This document shows, piece after piece, positions 1 to 10,060 of a stretch of 64,000 nt of DNA (position 1 is its first letter; the number at the start of each line of letters is the position of its first letter). A model generated the notes under the pieces. The model searched no databases. It was not told the origin of the DNA and saw only the letters and a list, made by a program, of their open reading frames with translations. The DNA is from Certhia americana (lineage: Eukaryota; Chordata; Aves; Passeriformes; Certhiidae), in contig CM031860.1 of assembly GCA_018697195.1 (NCBI GenBank), positions 60,246,861-60,310,860 on the forward strand. The letters are read 5' to 3'. Both the position numbers and the translations under genes were made by a program.

Positions 1-1349
1 ATAATTTTTTTTAATGAAATGACTTAGTATACTACACCCATTAAGAACTCCTGCCTAAATCATGCCTTATATCCATGCCTTACATCAGTGCTCACACTTA
101 AGCTCCTCTCAGCTCTCCCTGAAACTGAGAGGATGTATATAAAGATACCCCTAATCTGAATTTTAGGGACTTCATTAATTTGTGTTGAACCCTCCTGCTA
201 AAAAATTATAGTTATCAATGGATTGCTTTATTACAACCTCTACAGGAATTTCTCTAGGGGTTCCTATATGGGTAACGTACTCCTAAGGCAAGAAAGGGAC
301 TTTTTGGAGCAGAATGTATTGGTGAAGAAAGCAAGAGCTGACGTGTTTCACTGAGTTGGGCCCCATCTTGCAGCACCACGGCTGAGCAAACAGGGAACTG
401 TTTGGTTTGCTGGTGATTCAAACAAACCACCAGAAAAAATCACTGCGGGTCAACACAGAGCAAATACCTCCAGAAATGTTCAGAGAAAAGCAAAGCTTTG
501 TTTCAGATTAAATAAAGTGTTTCACTTTTCAATGGAGCAGCTGGTTTGGTGAGGATCTCTTTAATGGAAGAGGCTTGAGATGGAAGTAATTCCAAACTTA
601 AAAATTAGCATGTTTCAATTTTTAATTTTTTTTTTAAACCATCAAATTCTAAATTAATAGAAGAGAAACAGCTGCATCTTTGCTGAATCTGCCTTCTCCA
701 AAGAAAATTTTGGCCCCTGAAGAGCTGGGTGCCTCTCTGTGGTGTGCAGCAGAAGGAAGGTTCAAGCCCCCCAGAAGGGGAGCAGCTCACTGTGTTCTCT
801 CCTCACTGTGCCCAGATCACCCTCCACTGGCTCCTAAAGCAGCTGCAGTTACAAATTAAGTGTTTCACCTACATTTCATGATTTCGCCTTCCAAGCACCC
901 TGAGGCCAAAGTTCCTTTTACAGCCTCACAGATGATTATGCTCTGATTTACAAAATTTTTATAAAAACCCCCACACACAAACAAAAAACCCCAAAACAAC
1001 AAAAAAACCACTGTAGGTCTGGGTTTAAAAAAACTAATGAGTCATCCTCCCCACACCCTCCCCCAGAAATGCATAGTGAAACAGCTTTCCCTGTGAGAGA
1101 AGAACTCTGCTCCTGAAGATGGCTGGGGTCCATGAGAAGTGATCTGGCCACTGCAGACCCTCATGGTCGGAATGCAGACAGTGGAAAAGGTCAGTTTCTG
1201 ATGGATAGGATGGCACCAGCAGCACCTGAGGTGACAGGAATTGACACCTGGCTACTGTGAAAAGGCATAAAGACAGGTGGCCTCCAGGTTAGGAGAAGCA
1301 CAGTTGGTCACAAGCTGCATCAAGTGTGTTCTGAGCTTGGCATCTACAG
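1..1349. other. Probable intergenic DNA downstream of FGFRL1
   Basis: No exon-like frame, RNA gene or recognisable transposon is seen. The interval contains short A/C-rich simple sequence at about 957-1015. In mammals I recall a convergent gene (RNF212) next to FGFRL1, but nothing here can be assigned to it. Confidence 0.5.
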
Positions 1350-1367
1350 AACCTGAAAAAAAAAATC

Positions 1368-1373
1368 TTTATT
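1368..1373 (-). terminator. Candidate polyadenylation signal of FGFRL1
   Basis: The plus strand reads tttatt, giving AATAAA on the transcribed strand about 1.38 kb after the stop codon. An A/T-rich stretch and a moderately GU-rich segment (1310-1345 read on the minus strand) follow. A competing AATAAA is at 1560-1565, so alternative polyadenylation is possible. Confidence 0.5.
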
Positions 1374-1559
1374 TTCTTTGATCAAAAATACATATAGAAA
1401 TGCCTGTTTCGAGGAAAATATCATACATTTTTTTTCTTGTTTAACAAAATAAATTAAATATACATGACTTCTATTTAAACTCTATATAGAATTACAAAGG
1501 CTTTATATTTTGCAATTGGATTCATTCCCAGTCCATATAGGTATTTAATATGGTCCTTA

Positions 1560-1565
1560 TTTATT
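1560..1565 (-). terminator. Second candidate polyadenylation signal
   Basis: This is AATAAA on the minus strand, about 190 nt upstream of the distal hexamer. The sequence just after it is less GU-rich than for the distal site, so it is the weaker candidate. Confidence 0.3.
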
Positions 1566-1608
1566 TTCTCTTCTTTCTGTTTTTACTGTTGTTTGAACTG
1601 CAATGTTT

Positions 1609-1627
1609 TATCACTTACGAAGTGATA
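1609..1627 (-). other. Perfect 8-bp stem, 3-nt loop inverted repeat in the 3' UTR
   Basis: The sequence TATCACTT-ACG-AAGTGATA is a perfect inverted repeat with 8-bp arms. In the FGFRL1 transcript it would form a short hairpin with loop CGU, just upstream of the proximal AATAAA in transcript order. A role in RNA stability or protein binding is only a possibility. Confidence 0.55.
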
Positions 1628-2497
1628 TCTGAGGGGAGGGGACAACCACACACAACCTAGGTGGATATTTCTCAAATGCAATTTTTTCCTACAAGATTAT
1701 TTCACTCTTCTTGCTTCTTACTATTTTTTCTAATGCTTTCATGTATTTTGCATCGATGCAGAAAATCCAGTAGCTTGTCACTCTAAGCCATCAGAGAAGG
1801 ACAGTGTGTTTTGCTTTCTTCACCATCAGCAGTTCAATTATTATTAATTATTATTATTTCTTAAATATAAATATAAAGGTGTTCTGTACAATGTTCCTCT
1901 TTCCTTCTTTCCTTTTTCCTGGCAGTGGCACTGAGTCCTAGGACCAGGGGAGCAGAGCTGATCTGCAGAACATCCCACGGGAAACAAGATGCCTTCACCT
2001 TGCAGAAACTGAACCAACCAGCTTGGTTAACTGATTGTGCTCACCACAACTGAGAAGCACGTGGCATTCCACCTCATGAACAGGAATTGGCTTTTCCAGA
2101 CCCTCTTGTGTTATTTTCTTTCCCTGGAAGAGATGGATGGATTACGTCTCCTGGTGCTTTGTCACTAAACCTCAAGTACGTGAGAGCTCGAGTCAGTCAG
2201 AGCAGGACAGGTCTGGGGGCTTCCCACCAAAACAAGGGATGCCCAGCAGGCATCCAGGCCCATCCGAAAAGCACCACACACACACCTCTTGCTCTACCTG
2301 CTCCTTTCAGTAACACAAGGAAAAAGGTGGTGGTTCACATCCCTGTATCCCACCTCAATTGTTGCCACTTTGATTAAAATATCCAGGAAGGCTCTGCTGC
2401 TGGAGACAGCTGCCTCTCTGCTGTGAATTGGAGTTCCTTCATTATTCCTCGGCTACATCCTGATTGCAATAATTAAAAAAAAAACCCAAAAACAAAT

Positions 2498-2642
2498 CTC
2501 TTTTCTCTCTCTGTCTCTCTCTATTATATATATATTTATATAGATAGATATAGATATATACACATATATATATACACACATACACACACGCATATACAAT
2601 TATATATATATATGTATATATATATTTAAAATTACATATATA
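2498..2642. repeat. Compound TC/TA/CA microsatellite in the FGFRL1 3' UTR
   Basis: A pyrimidine (TC)n stretch passes into interrupted (TA)n, (GATA)-like and (CA)n arrays. It begins about 110 nt after the stop codon in transcript orientation. The minus-strand frame through it gives long runs of Tyr, Ile and Val and is not coding. Confidence 0.9.
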
Positions 2643-2751
2643 ACCTTTTCTTGCTTTGCCTGTTGCTGGCAGTGCGAGCTGACTTGGAGCAGTCTCTGCT
2701 GAGGTACCACGAGGAAAAGCCCAAACGAGCCACTGTACATGGGGCCAGCCC

Positions 2752-3161
2752 TTAGCACTGGTACTGAATGTGCTGGTGCTGGTGGACTTTGCCTTCAACG
2801 TGCGAGTGAGTGTGGGTGTGGATGTCCGTGTAAATCTTTGGGTACATTTTGGAGGCCATGGCAGGGGCCAGGGCGGGTCCCTGGGACAGTAAATGCTGCT
2901 GCTGGGCCACGTATTCCTCGTAGTTGATGGAGGAGATGCAGTCTTTGTCGGGGAGCTGGGAGACGCAGATCCTGTCGCGGGGCTGCGGCCGGTGCGCGGG
3001 GGCAGCGGCCGGAGGGGAGCAGGGCTTCTTCTTGGACTGGCACAGCCACAGCAGGATTGTCCCAAAGATGAAGACAGCTCCAGCAGGGATGCCGATGATG
3101 ACGGGCCAGGGCAGGCTGCTGGCAGAGGAGGGGGGCACAGGAGCGCTGGGAGGCTTGGGAT
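2752..3161 (-). CDS. FGFRL1: FGFRL1 terminal coding exon: transmembrane helix and cytoplasmic tail
   Basis: This is the coding part of the last exon. It begins at acceptor gtgtccag before 3161 (phase 1, split Asp, then PKPPSAPV) and ends at TAA 2754-2752, giving 136 residues. Residues 21-41 (VIIGIPAGAVFIFGTILLWL then C) are the single transmembrane helix, followed by the stop-transfer sequence KKK. The tail has no kinase domain, the defining feature of FGFRL1 against FGFR1-4. It contains YEEYVAQ at residues 81-87, a di-Leu (QHLL, 91-92) and two YxxI motifs (YPKI 107-110, YTDI 111-114). The His-rich end spans residues 115-131, with seven His (HTHTHSH and HQHQH), and the protein finishes QYQC. 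In the family, the tyrosine, dileucine and His-rich elements are linked to endosomal sorting. The His run is shorter than the human one as I recall it, and is encoded by an ACAC-rich repeat that could vary in length. Confidence 0.97.
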
Positions 3162-4390
3162 CTGGACACGGTGACAGGGGAGAGACAGAAAGAGTTAATT
3201 AAACACAGGCAAAGTGGATTCAAAACAGATGTCACACTTGGGCTGGCTGCTGTACAGGCTGTCTGGCAACTCTGCCAGAGCAAGTAACAAGAGAGAAATC
3301 AAGCCAGCACATGATGTTTGGTAACTGCTTTGCTTTTCAGTGCTCCTGGAAGGACAAGCAACTCATTTTCTCTGGTTTAGGGGTCAGGAGGGGAGTCTTT
3401 GGAGGATTTTATAACTCTCTTATCCAAGCTTTAATGGATGCACACTAGAGCCAGCCTGAGAGTTTCCTAACATACTCACTCTGTGCTAGAGTGAGCTTTG
3501 CTGCCCAGACTGAAGGACACAACATAGGATGTGTCAGTAAAACCTCACTGTCAGCAGCCCAGGAGGCACAATCAGGTTGCAAAGAGCCAGAGCACCCTGC
3601 CCACCCACCTCTGCCAGCTGTAGCTCTGCCTGCAAGGGCTTCAGACACTCTCTAGCAATCCTGTTTAGTAATTCTGGAGCTACCCAGCAGTGCTCCACCA
3701 TGGCAGGGGGAATAAATGTGGGGGTTTGGAGGTATTGTCTTGACTTTCTTGTGTGGTTGGAAGGAAGGCTGAAGGATGGGACAAATGTAGGTGAGCTGGT
3801 GTCCTCTCCTTGGTTCCCAAGCCACAGAGAACCGAAATGGGATCTACCTCCACCAGTCTCTTTGGAGCTGCTGCTGACTTTTCAAGGGCAGTAAATTCAG
3901 CTACTGGAGGAGATAAGATGCTTTAGACATCATCTTTCACAACTGCCTCTTTTTTCTCTCTGCAGTTGGCAGTCAGTGGCTATCCCTGGATAGCCACTCC
4001 AGTTTCTCAGCTTGATCTCCTGATTTATAGACCCAAAAGGAGTCCTGGGGTAGGATTCTAGCTATGAAAATCCTTGTCTAGATAGCTACCAGCTAGAATA
4101 TCCAACACCTTGAAACATACACAGGCACAGAATTCAGCTTGCAGAGAGACACCCAGAAAAGTTCAAAAACCACAGGCTATCTTAATCATTCAATATGTTA
4201 TATTCAAACATGTGTCACTTAACTTTCAAGCTAAACTTCTTTAAGACACTAATGTCTTTTCCTCTCCTTGACAAAATAATCCTATGGGTAGTTTGAAATG
4301 TTAAATATATACCATGTGGTCTCTTTGAAGTTAGGAAGACCTATACTTTGACCTCAATAGATGAAATTTTGATTCACCAACACTGGAAAT

Positions 4391-4440
4391 TACAGAATAA
4401 TTTAGGCTGGAAGGCAAGTCTGATCCAGCCCCCTGTTAAA
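4391..4440 (-). repeat. Possible short CR1-like remnant
   Basis: The string acagaataatttaggctgg followed by gatccagccccctg resembles the antisense CR1 3' end (cagaatcatttaggttgg, then a tccaaccccctg-type string). It is short and diverged, so it is tentative. Confidence 0.3.
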
Positions 4441-5384
4441 AACATGACACGATCAGAAAACCAACCCATCAGTTGACCATGAAAACAGAAGTCTTCATGC
4501 TGGTTGGCAGAAATCCTATGCTGGGATGGGAAAAAAAAATGTTTTGATATTCATCCACATTCCTAAGAGCTGTCAATATCAAATCTTATAGATTTACAAG
4601 CAAAATGGTCTCTTTTAACTGATGGCTTTACAACCACATCTTTGCATCTTAGGGCAAACTGTGTTCTCCTTCTCCATCACTGCCAATAACAACAGCCCTG
4701 CAGGCTCTGGTTCTGGCATGAGGCCTCACTACAGTCCCATTTAAATCCATGGAAAGTCTCCCCCTGATTTCAGTGGGAGCTGGATCAGACTCTCAGAGGT
4801 CAGAAACTCCCAGAGACTCTGAGCTATATCCCACCCATGCTGCTTTTTCCTTTGTATTTACAGGCCTTTTAGTCAGAGTGTAGTCCTAAATCCAAAATGT
4901 TTATCAGGGTAGAACTGCACAGTCAGAAGACAATAGAGCAAATGACCAGGCAAGGATGGTGTGTCTCAAGCACAAATGATACAGTCTCAGTTGGATGTGG
5001 CCACCAGCTCTGAGCTTCCCTAGGGAGGGAAGGCACCAGCTGTGACTTTGGTACAGGGGCCCAGGGGACCACTGGGTAAAAATTTAACTAATCAATCATT
5101 CTGGTTTTCACACTCATTCATTTAATTTCCTTGTGACCCAGACAATTTTTATTCTTCTCTCATTTTATGGGCCTGTATCATTGTTTCCTTTTACCAGTAA
5201 AAGCAATATAAGGGCAAGAGAAAGGGGGAATTTTAGGGAATGAGGTTACAAATTGTGTTGTTATTCAGTTCCCCTCTCCCATCCTGCAGCCTATCACTGA
5301 AGAGATTTAGTGTCTGCAACAGCAGTATCTTTTTCCAGCTTGTTCCTTTTTCATACAGGAGCAGATAATTTGATTTATGTCACC

Positions 5385-5723
5385 TGGATGACTGAGAGGG
5401 GCTCAACAATGTCTGTAAGTATCGGCAGGGAAGTGTCAGAGCACAGACCAGGCTCTCCTCCATGATGCTGAGCAATAGGACACAAAGAGAGGACAGAAAA
5501 TGATGCCCAGGAAGTTCCATCTGAACATGAGGAAGAACTTTACTGTGCAGTGACCAAGCATTGAACAGATTGCTCAGAAAGGGGATGGAGCCTCCCTCAC
5601 AGGAGATATTCCAGAACCATCCTGACACAATCCTGTACCACATGCTCTGGATTGACTCTGCTTGAGCAGGGAGGTTGGACCAGATGTGGTCCCTGTCAGT
5701 CTTACCCATTCTGTGATTCTGTA
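5385..5723 (+). mobile_element. CR1 LINE 3' end fragment
   Basis: This is a 5'-truncated CR1 non-LTR retrotransposon copy in + orientation, antisense to FGFRL1. Hallmarks are the strings ctgagcaataggaca, aagttccatctgaacatgag, aagaactttactgtgc, the segment around cttgagcagggaggttgg, and the CR1-specific 3' terminal octamer repeat attctgtgattctgta. The copy has lost the reverse transcriptase region and is inactive. Frames through it are not functional. Confidence 0.92.
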
Positions 5724-5951
5724 GTTATTCCCCACAAAGGGAGAAAAGGAAATATAATCAACAGGACTTCAGCAGGGACTGATTTAAATCAGGGCTGATT
5801 TAGTCCCCCATTCATTCTTATCAGAAATGGGCTAGCCTAAATCAGCAAAGCATCACAGAGGGCCAGGGAACCAATGAGAATCAGTAGTTGAATTAATAAG
5901 TGCCATGACACAGACAACTGATAACAGAGGGGGGAAAATGTCACAACTCAC

Positions 5952-6305
5952 CTGGCAGGACTGTGAGGAAAGCACTCCGGAAGCTGTAGCCCATGGTGTT
6001 TGCCCCGAGGCAAATGTACATCCCTGCATCCTCCTCCTTGGCTCGAGTAATCATCAGTTTGTTCAAGTAGGAACCATCTGGGCGGGACCAGACCTCCCCT
6101 GTGGGCAGCACGACGAACTTTTGTCCCCCCACATCGATGGTGGAGTTGTACTTGCTCTCTGTGCCATACTCCACCCTCTTCAGCCACTGGATGACGGGTT
6201 TGACATCACTGCGCACTTTGCACTGGAAGGATGTGGTCCCACCATAATCCACCGTGGTGTTGACGGGGTGTGTCCCTGTCAGGATGGGCTTGGACCTCGT
6301 CCTCT
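5952..6305 (-). CDS. FGFRL1: FGFRL1 Ig-like domain 3 exon
   Basis: This 354-nt exon (118 codons, phase 1 to 1) encodes the third Ig domain of FGFRL1, the membrane-proximal part of the ectodomain. In this family it is implicated in ligand binding and in cell-cell adhesion and fusion. It starts with the split Gln then [10 protein letters not shown]. It contains the Ig Cys pair C29 (FQCKVRS) and C99 (in [17 protein letters not shown]), core W41 ([10 protein letters not shown]), and two N-glycosylation sequons, NTT at N16 and NST at N54. The acceptor is ttctgtgcag before 6305 and the donor is GTGAGT at 5951. Unlike FGFR1-3, no pair of mutually exclusive IIIb/IIIc half-exons is present: a single exon encodes the whole domain, as expected for FGFRL1. 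The exon is intact, and its sequence is near-identical to what I recall of mammalian FGFRL1. Confidence 0.98.
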
Positions 6306-8663
6306 CTGCACAGAAACACAGGGAGCTCCATGGGCAAAGGTGTTTGCCAACCTCAGTAACTTGCAATTGCAGAAACACAGGGAAAAGGTGTAGGAGGGAT
6401 GTAAAATCATAGCCTAGTCCAACTCCCTGCCCCAAGGCAGGCTGAGATTTTTGCAAAATTCTCTTGATACGCATTTTGCCAGCCTCTGCCAAAGCCTCCA
6501 ACGGTAGATGCTCTCCAGTCTCTCCAAACAACTCCATTGTCTGAGACTTTAACAAGTCTGTTCTCATGTTCAACCTGAATCTTCCTGTTTATAACAAGGA
6601 GGTTCCTTTCCTACCTGCATCAGACCTGGAGAAAAGGATGCTTTCCCTCTGAGCCCTTATATTTTGGAAGAGGTTCACAAGACCATCCTTTCCAGCATGA
6701 TCGTAAGTCTAAGGTTGTGTCAACACCACATAAAGTGAAAGGAAAAATGTATGCCTCATTCTGAGGAATGTTTGGGGTTTTTTTAGTGTTAGGATCAGAT
6801 AAATCAGTCACAGTTTCCAGACAAGGAGTTACTACAAACCTCTATCCTAGGCACAGGAGAAATTATGGTATCACAGTGGGTGGCAACTGCTGGCAATCAT
6901 CAACTGCTTTTGATGGCAAACACTGTTGGATTGAGCATGTAACAAAACAGCTCCCACCAGCACTGGCTTTGGAGTGAGAGGGAAGGAACAATGGACCCTC
7001 TTTCAAAAACTCGGGATACGTTCAATACTGAGGGCTCTAAAGATGTGCTTAGGAAACAAAAATACCACAGTAGTCTCTGTAGGCTTTGCCTTGGGACTGT
7101 GAGCAGCAATCACAGCTGGGGAGACTGAGATTCAGATAAGCAGGACTTAGGAGTGGAGGCTCAGGGGGGGGGAAAAAGGGAGGAAATTGAATAAAACCTG
7201 TAATGTTCCACAGAATAATGTTAAAAATAGAAAGATGTCTGAAAACTGCTTAATGCCCTTATCTCCTTGACTCTGGTTCCAGCTTTGGTTACTGTTTTCA
7301 CTCCTAGCCAGCAAAAGCTAATGAAAACAAAGGTTACATACATCTTTAAGTTGATAAAAACCAAGATAAACAGGGACACAGAAAGGGGTTTGTTCCTGAT
7401 GCAGTCTGGTTTTGATGAAGTGAAAATGCCACAGCTGCCATTAGGATGGGGCTTGATTCATTTCCCTGCCTCTGCTCCTGGTTTTAGTGTAAACACATGT
7501 TTTTACTGTCTCCACACAGCTGCATCTTTATCAATCCCAGATGTCCAGCAGGTTTGTGCCTTCAGAGCCCAACAGAGCTTCCCACATGTGCTTTTAATTC
7601 CTCTGATTCTAGAGAAAGGACTTATCAGAGAACAGATCTTTACCTTTAAGAACAATCTTTCACACTGGGATAAACTTTCTCATGCTAAAATGTATGCACA
7701 GACAAACAACATGCTTTCCAAGGGGCTCCATGCCCCTGCTCCTCATTAATGAAAGCTATTCAATCTTCCCTCCACTCAGCTCATCTTCTCCTCATTCTTG
7801 AGTTGGCTATTCTGTAATCATTTCCATGACAACTTATGATGATGTCATAGGCAAAGCACAATGATTTAGGAATAAGAGCTCTTCTCTGGTAAACTTAGGA
7901 AGGATTTGAGTATAATTATCCTCAGTAATAATAGAGGAAACAGAAGATTAGAGAGCAAGAATCAGAATAGCTAGACAGTAAGAAGAGCAATTTACCTCAT
8001 CACAATGCAGGGTAATCCCCAACAGCTCATCTTCTAAGGACTGAATCTTTAAAGCTATGTATGCATCTAAAGATACAGACAGGATCCTAGTGGGTTTTTT
8101 CAGGGTTTGGGTTTTTTTAGTAACTCATTTGTACCTGCCTGGACCTTCAGCTGGCCAAATATTTTTTAGGATCTGTCCCTAAAGACTTGTCTGGTTAGTC
8201 ACTCTAATCATAAGATTCATGTTAATTCCCTTGGGAAACTTCTAGATTAAATTTTGAATTGACTGGTTTCACCCATTCTGACACAGTAACCTGGGCTATC
8301 CTAGATATTTCCCCCACTCACCCATAGTACTTGAAAGGGCTTTCTCTGCTAGTTCTCAGTCTATCCTTAAATTGATTCTCCTGTAGCAGACTGAACTGGG
8401 CATGACTTTCACCATGCAGGTGCCTGTGGAGATGACTGTTTCCCAAGTAACTATCCTTATTTCAGCTCCTCAATTGTCTTCTTGCTATTCTGTCTTGCCC
8501 AGGTTTCTAGAATTTCAGCAATGTTTTCTCTGATGTTTTTAGCACTTCCCCATTTCCATATCCACCCATCAACACTGCAGCCTTTGCCACCACACTTGTC
8601 TTGTCTGAGCCATCCCCCTTCTCCAAAGCCCCTCTCTGCTCTCCCTCCCAGAGCTGCACTTAC
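6306..8663 (-). other. FGFRL1: FGFRL1 intron between Ig2 and Ig3 exons (2.4 kb)
   Basis: Donor GTAAGT is at 8663 and the acceptor CAG ends at 6306; the intron is phase 1. A probable CR1 remnant lies at about 6391-6600, close to the Ig3 acceptor. No alternative Ig3 half-exon is seen, although FGFR1-3 carry one at this position. A + frame at 7267-7749 has no recognisable domain and looks like chance. Confidence 0.93.
6391..6600 (-). repeat. Diverged CR1-like LINE remnant
   Basis: The strings tagtccaactccctgcccc, aaggcaggctgagat and, further on, gttcaacctgaatcttcctgttt follow the order of the antisense CR1 3' region. Divergence is high. It lies about 90 bp upstream of the Ig3 exon in transcript order, and the Met-started frame around that exon runs into it, so that frame's N-terminus is intronic. 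Confidence 0.5.
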
Positions 8664-8948
8664 GGATCACTTCAACTTTGTACGTTGCATTGATTTCTCC
8701 AACTTTGTTGAACACCCGGCAGGTGTACTTCCCACTGTCCTCTGGCTTCAGGTTCTTCAGGTTCAACGTCCACTTCTTCTTCTTGTTCTCCCCAATCTCC
8801 TGGGGAGTGAGGGGCTTGTTATCCTTCAGCCACGTGATGTCAGGCCTGGGGTTGCCGCTGGCCACGCACTTGAGGCGGATGGAGCTGCCGACAGGGCGGG
8901 CGATCACTCTCCGTCTCATCTTGGCAGGCTGAGTGAACCTGGGCCGGG
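8664..8948 (-). CDS. FGFRL1: FGFRL1 Ig-like domain 2 exon
   Basis: This 285-nt exon (95 codons, phase 1 to 1) encodes the second Ig C2-type domain of FGFRL1. In FGF receptors this domain binds heparan sulphate and, with Ig3, the FGF ligand at the cell surface. The basic stretch [14 protein letters not shown] at residues 10-23 matches the conserved FGFR heparin-binding segment. The Ig disulfide Cys are C28 (RLKC) and C77 (in the DSGKYTC motif), with the core Trp at W40 (TWLKD). There is one N-glycosylation sequon, NAT, at N87. The acceptor is ccttttgcag before 8948 and the donor is GTAAGT at 8663. Joining to the Ig3 exon makes the split codon C+AG = Gln and gives VIQRTRSKP, as in mammals. No frame break is seen. 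Classical FGFR1-4 share the fold, but the RTRSKP junction and the kinase-free tail point to FGFRL1. Confidence 0.97.
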
Positions 8949-9935
8949 CTGCAAAAGGCATCAGAATGGACTGTGGTGAGCACAGGACATGGGCAAAGAA
9001 GGAAACTGTTGTCAAGTCTTGTGGTCAGATTTGCTTGAGAGGCAGCCCCATACATACCAGTGTATTACTCTCCCTCATATCAGCTCAAACTGTTTTCCTC
9101 AGAAGGGATTCAACACCCAGCACAACACATTTGAATGTCTACTGGACTGCCCTGGCCACTGCATAACACAGCTCCAGAATTTCTGCATCTGTCAGGCAAC
9201 TGCACCAGACCATCTCACAAAATAAAACCCAAATCACGCTATTGCAGCTGAAGGAACAATGTGGCCCCATAATCACACTGTAATTGTTACCATATTCCAC
9301 AAACTCCTTAGCCAAGACCAAAGGAAAAAACTCAGATTCTTGTCACGCTGACCATTTTCTCAATTTTTTGCTTGTCACATGAAGCTTCATTTCCTGAAGA
9401 TTTTTTGCCTCTTATTTCTCAGTGGCTTTATTGGGACTTAAGAAGAATCAGCATCTTTTAAAAACATAGGAAAGTCTTACAAGTGTGACAAACTTTTGTA
9501 TATTGATCTGAACTTAAATGTAAGCAATTCGTTCAGCTCCAATTTACAAAACATTCATGTTGAATGGTCCACAGAAGTGAACAAAGAAATGGAAAGAACA
9601 CAACAAAACTCTATGAGCTTGTTATTAGAGGATACCCCATGTCAGTCCATCCCAAAACTGGAGAACCTGAAGCAATGGCTGCTGGTGGATAGAAGTGGGG
9701 GTTAAGCCAGTCATCTTGTCTTAGCAAAGAAATCACCAATATTTATGAGAGCAGAGACAAGAAACTTAAAGAAATGCAAGGCCCTCACCTGGCAAAGTCT
9801 GAAATTTAATGAAGAATTTAAAAGAAATAACAAATTCCTCACAGTTACTTTAGCTGCAGAATGCCAGTCCAGGGGCATTTCTAACTAAGCCCATCAGAGA
9901 ACTGGTTAAGACAGAAAAAAAAACTCTAAGGTTGT

Positions 9936-10060
9936 TGGGTTCAACCATTAATCTAACACTGCCATCTCCACCACTGAACCATGTCCCTAAGCAGCACACC
10001 TACATGCTTCTGAAGCACTTTTAGGAATTCCCTGGCCAGCTACAGGACAGCCAGTGAGAA
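9936..10060 (-). repeat. CR1 LINE fragment, antisense to the + strand
   Basis: The strings gggttcaaccattaatctaacactgcc (read in part), ccaccactgaaccatgtccctaagcagcac and ctacatgcttctgaagcactt follow the typical antisense CR1 order (tccaaccataaacctaacactgcc and so on). The copy is short and truncated on both sides. Confidence 0.75.

Larger units (their letters stand above)
1350..2751 (-). other. FGFRL1: FGFRL1 3' untranslated region (3' end approximate)
   Basis: This is the sequence downstream of the FGFRL1 TAA, with no further coding exon. An AATAAA hexamer on the minus strand (1373-1368) is followed within about 20 nt by a plausible cleavage position near 1350. A second AATAAA lies at 1565-1560 and could give a shorter form. 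The last 250 nt are strongly AT-rich, as 3' UTR ends often are. The interval also holds a compound microsatellite (about 2498-2642) and a perfect hairpin (1609-1627). The 3' end is inferred from the hexamer only. Confidence 0.6.
3162..5951 (-). other. FGFRL1: FGFRL1 last intron (2.8 kb)
   Basis: This intron lies between the Ig3 and transmembrane exons, has donor GTGAGT at 5951 and acceptor CAG ending at 3162, and is phase 1. It contains a well-preserved CR1 3' end (about 5385-5723) and a doubtful CR1 scrap near 4391-4440. The rest shows no coding signal. Confidence 0.93.

Noticed and set aside
1..1349. Convergent neighbour gene (RNF212 in mammals)
   Set aside because: No RING-type Cys/His pattern or exon-like frame is seen on the + strand, and an AATAAA near 1447 on the + strand alone is not evidence.
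2442..3065. 207-codon minus-strand frame overlapping the last FGFRL1 exon
   Set aside because: It is in a different frame from the genuine tail, and its end is Tyr/Ile/Val-rich translation of the 3' UTR microsatellite.
5905..6393. 162-codon + strand open frame
   Set aside because: It lies directly antisense to the FGFRL1 Ig3 exon and is a shadow of it; no domain is recognisable.
7267..7749. 160-codon + strand frame inside an FGFRL1 intron
   Set aside because: There is no recognisable family, signal or splice context. Frames of this length occur by chance in a 64-kb window.
8482..8979. 165-codon + strand frame
   Set aside because: It is antisense to the Ig2 exon, with no domain and no independent splice or promoter evidence.
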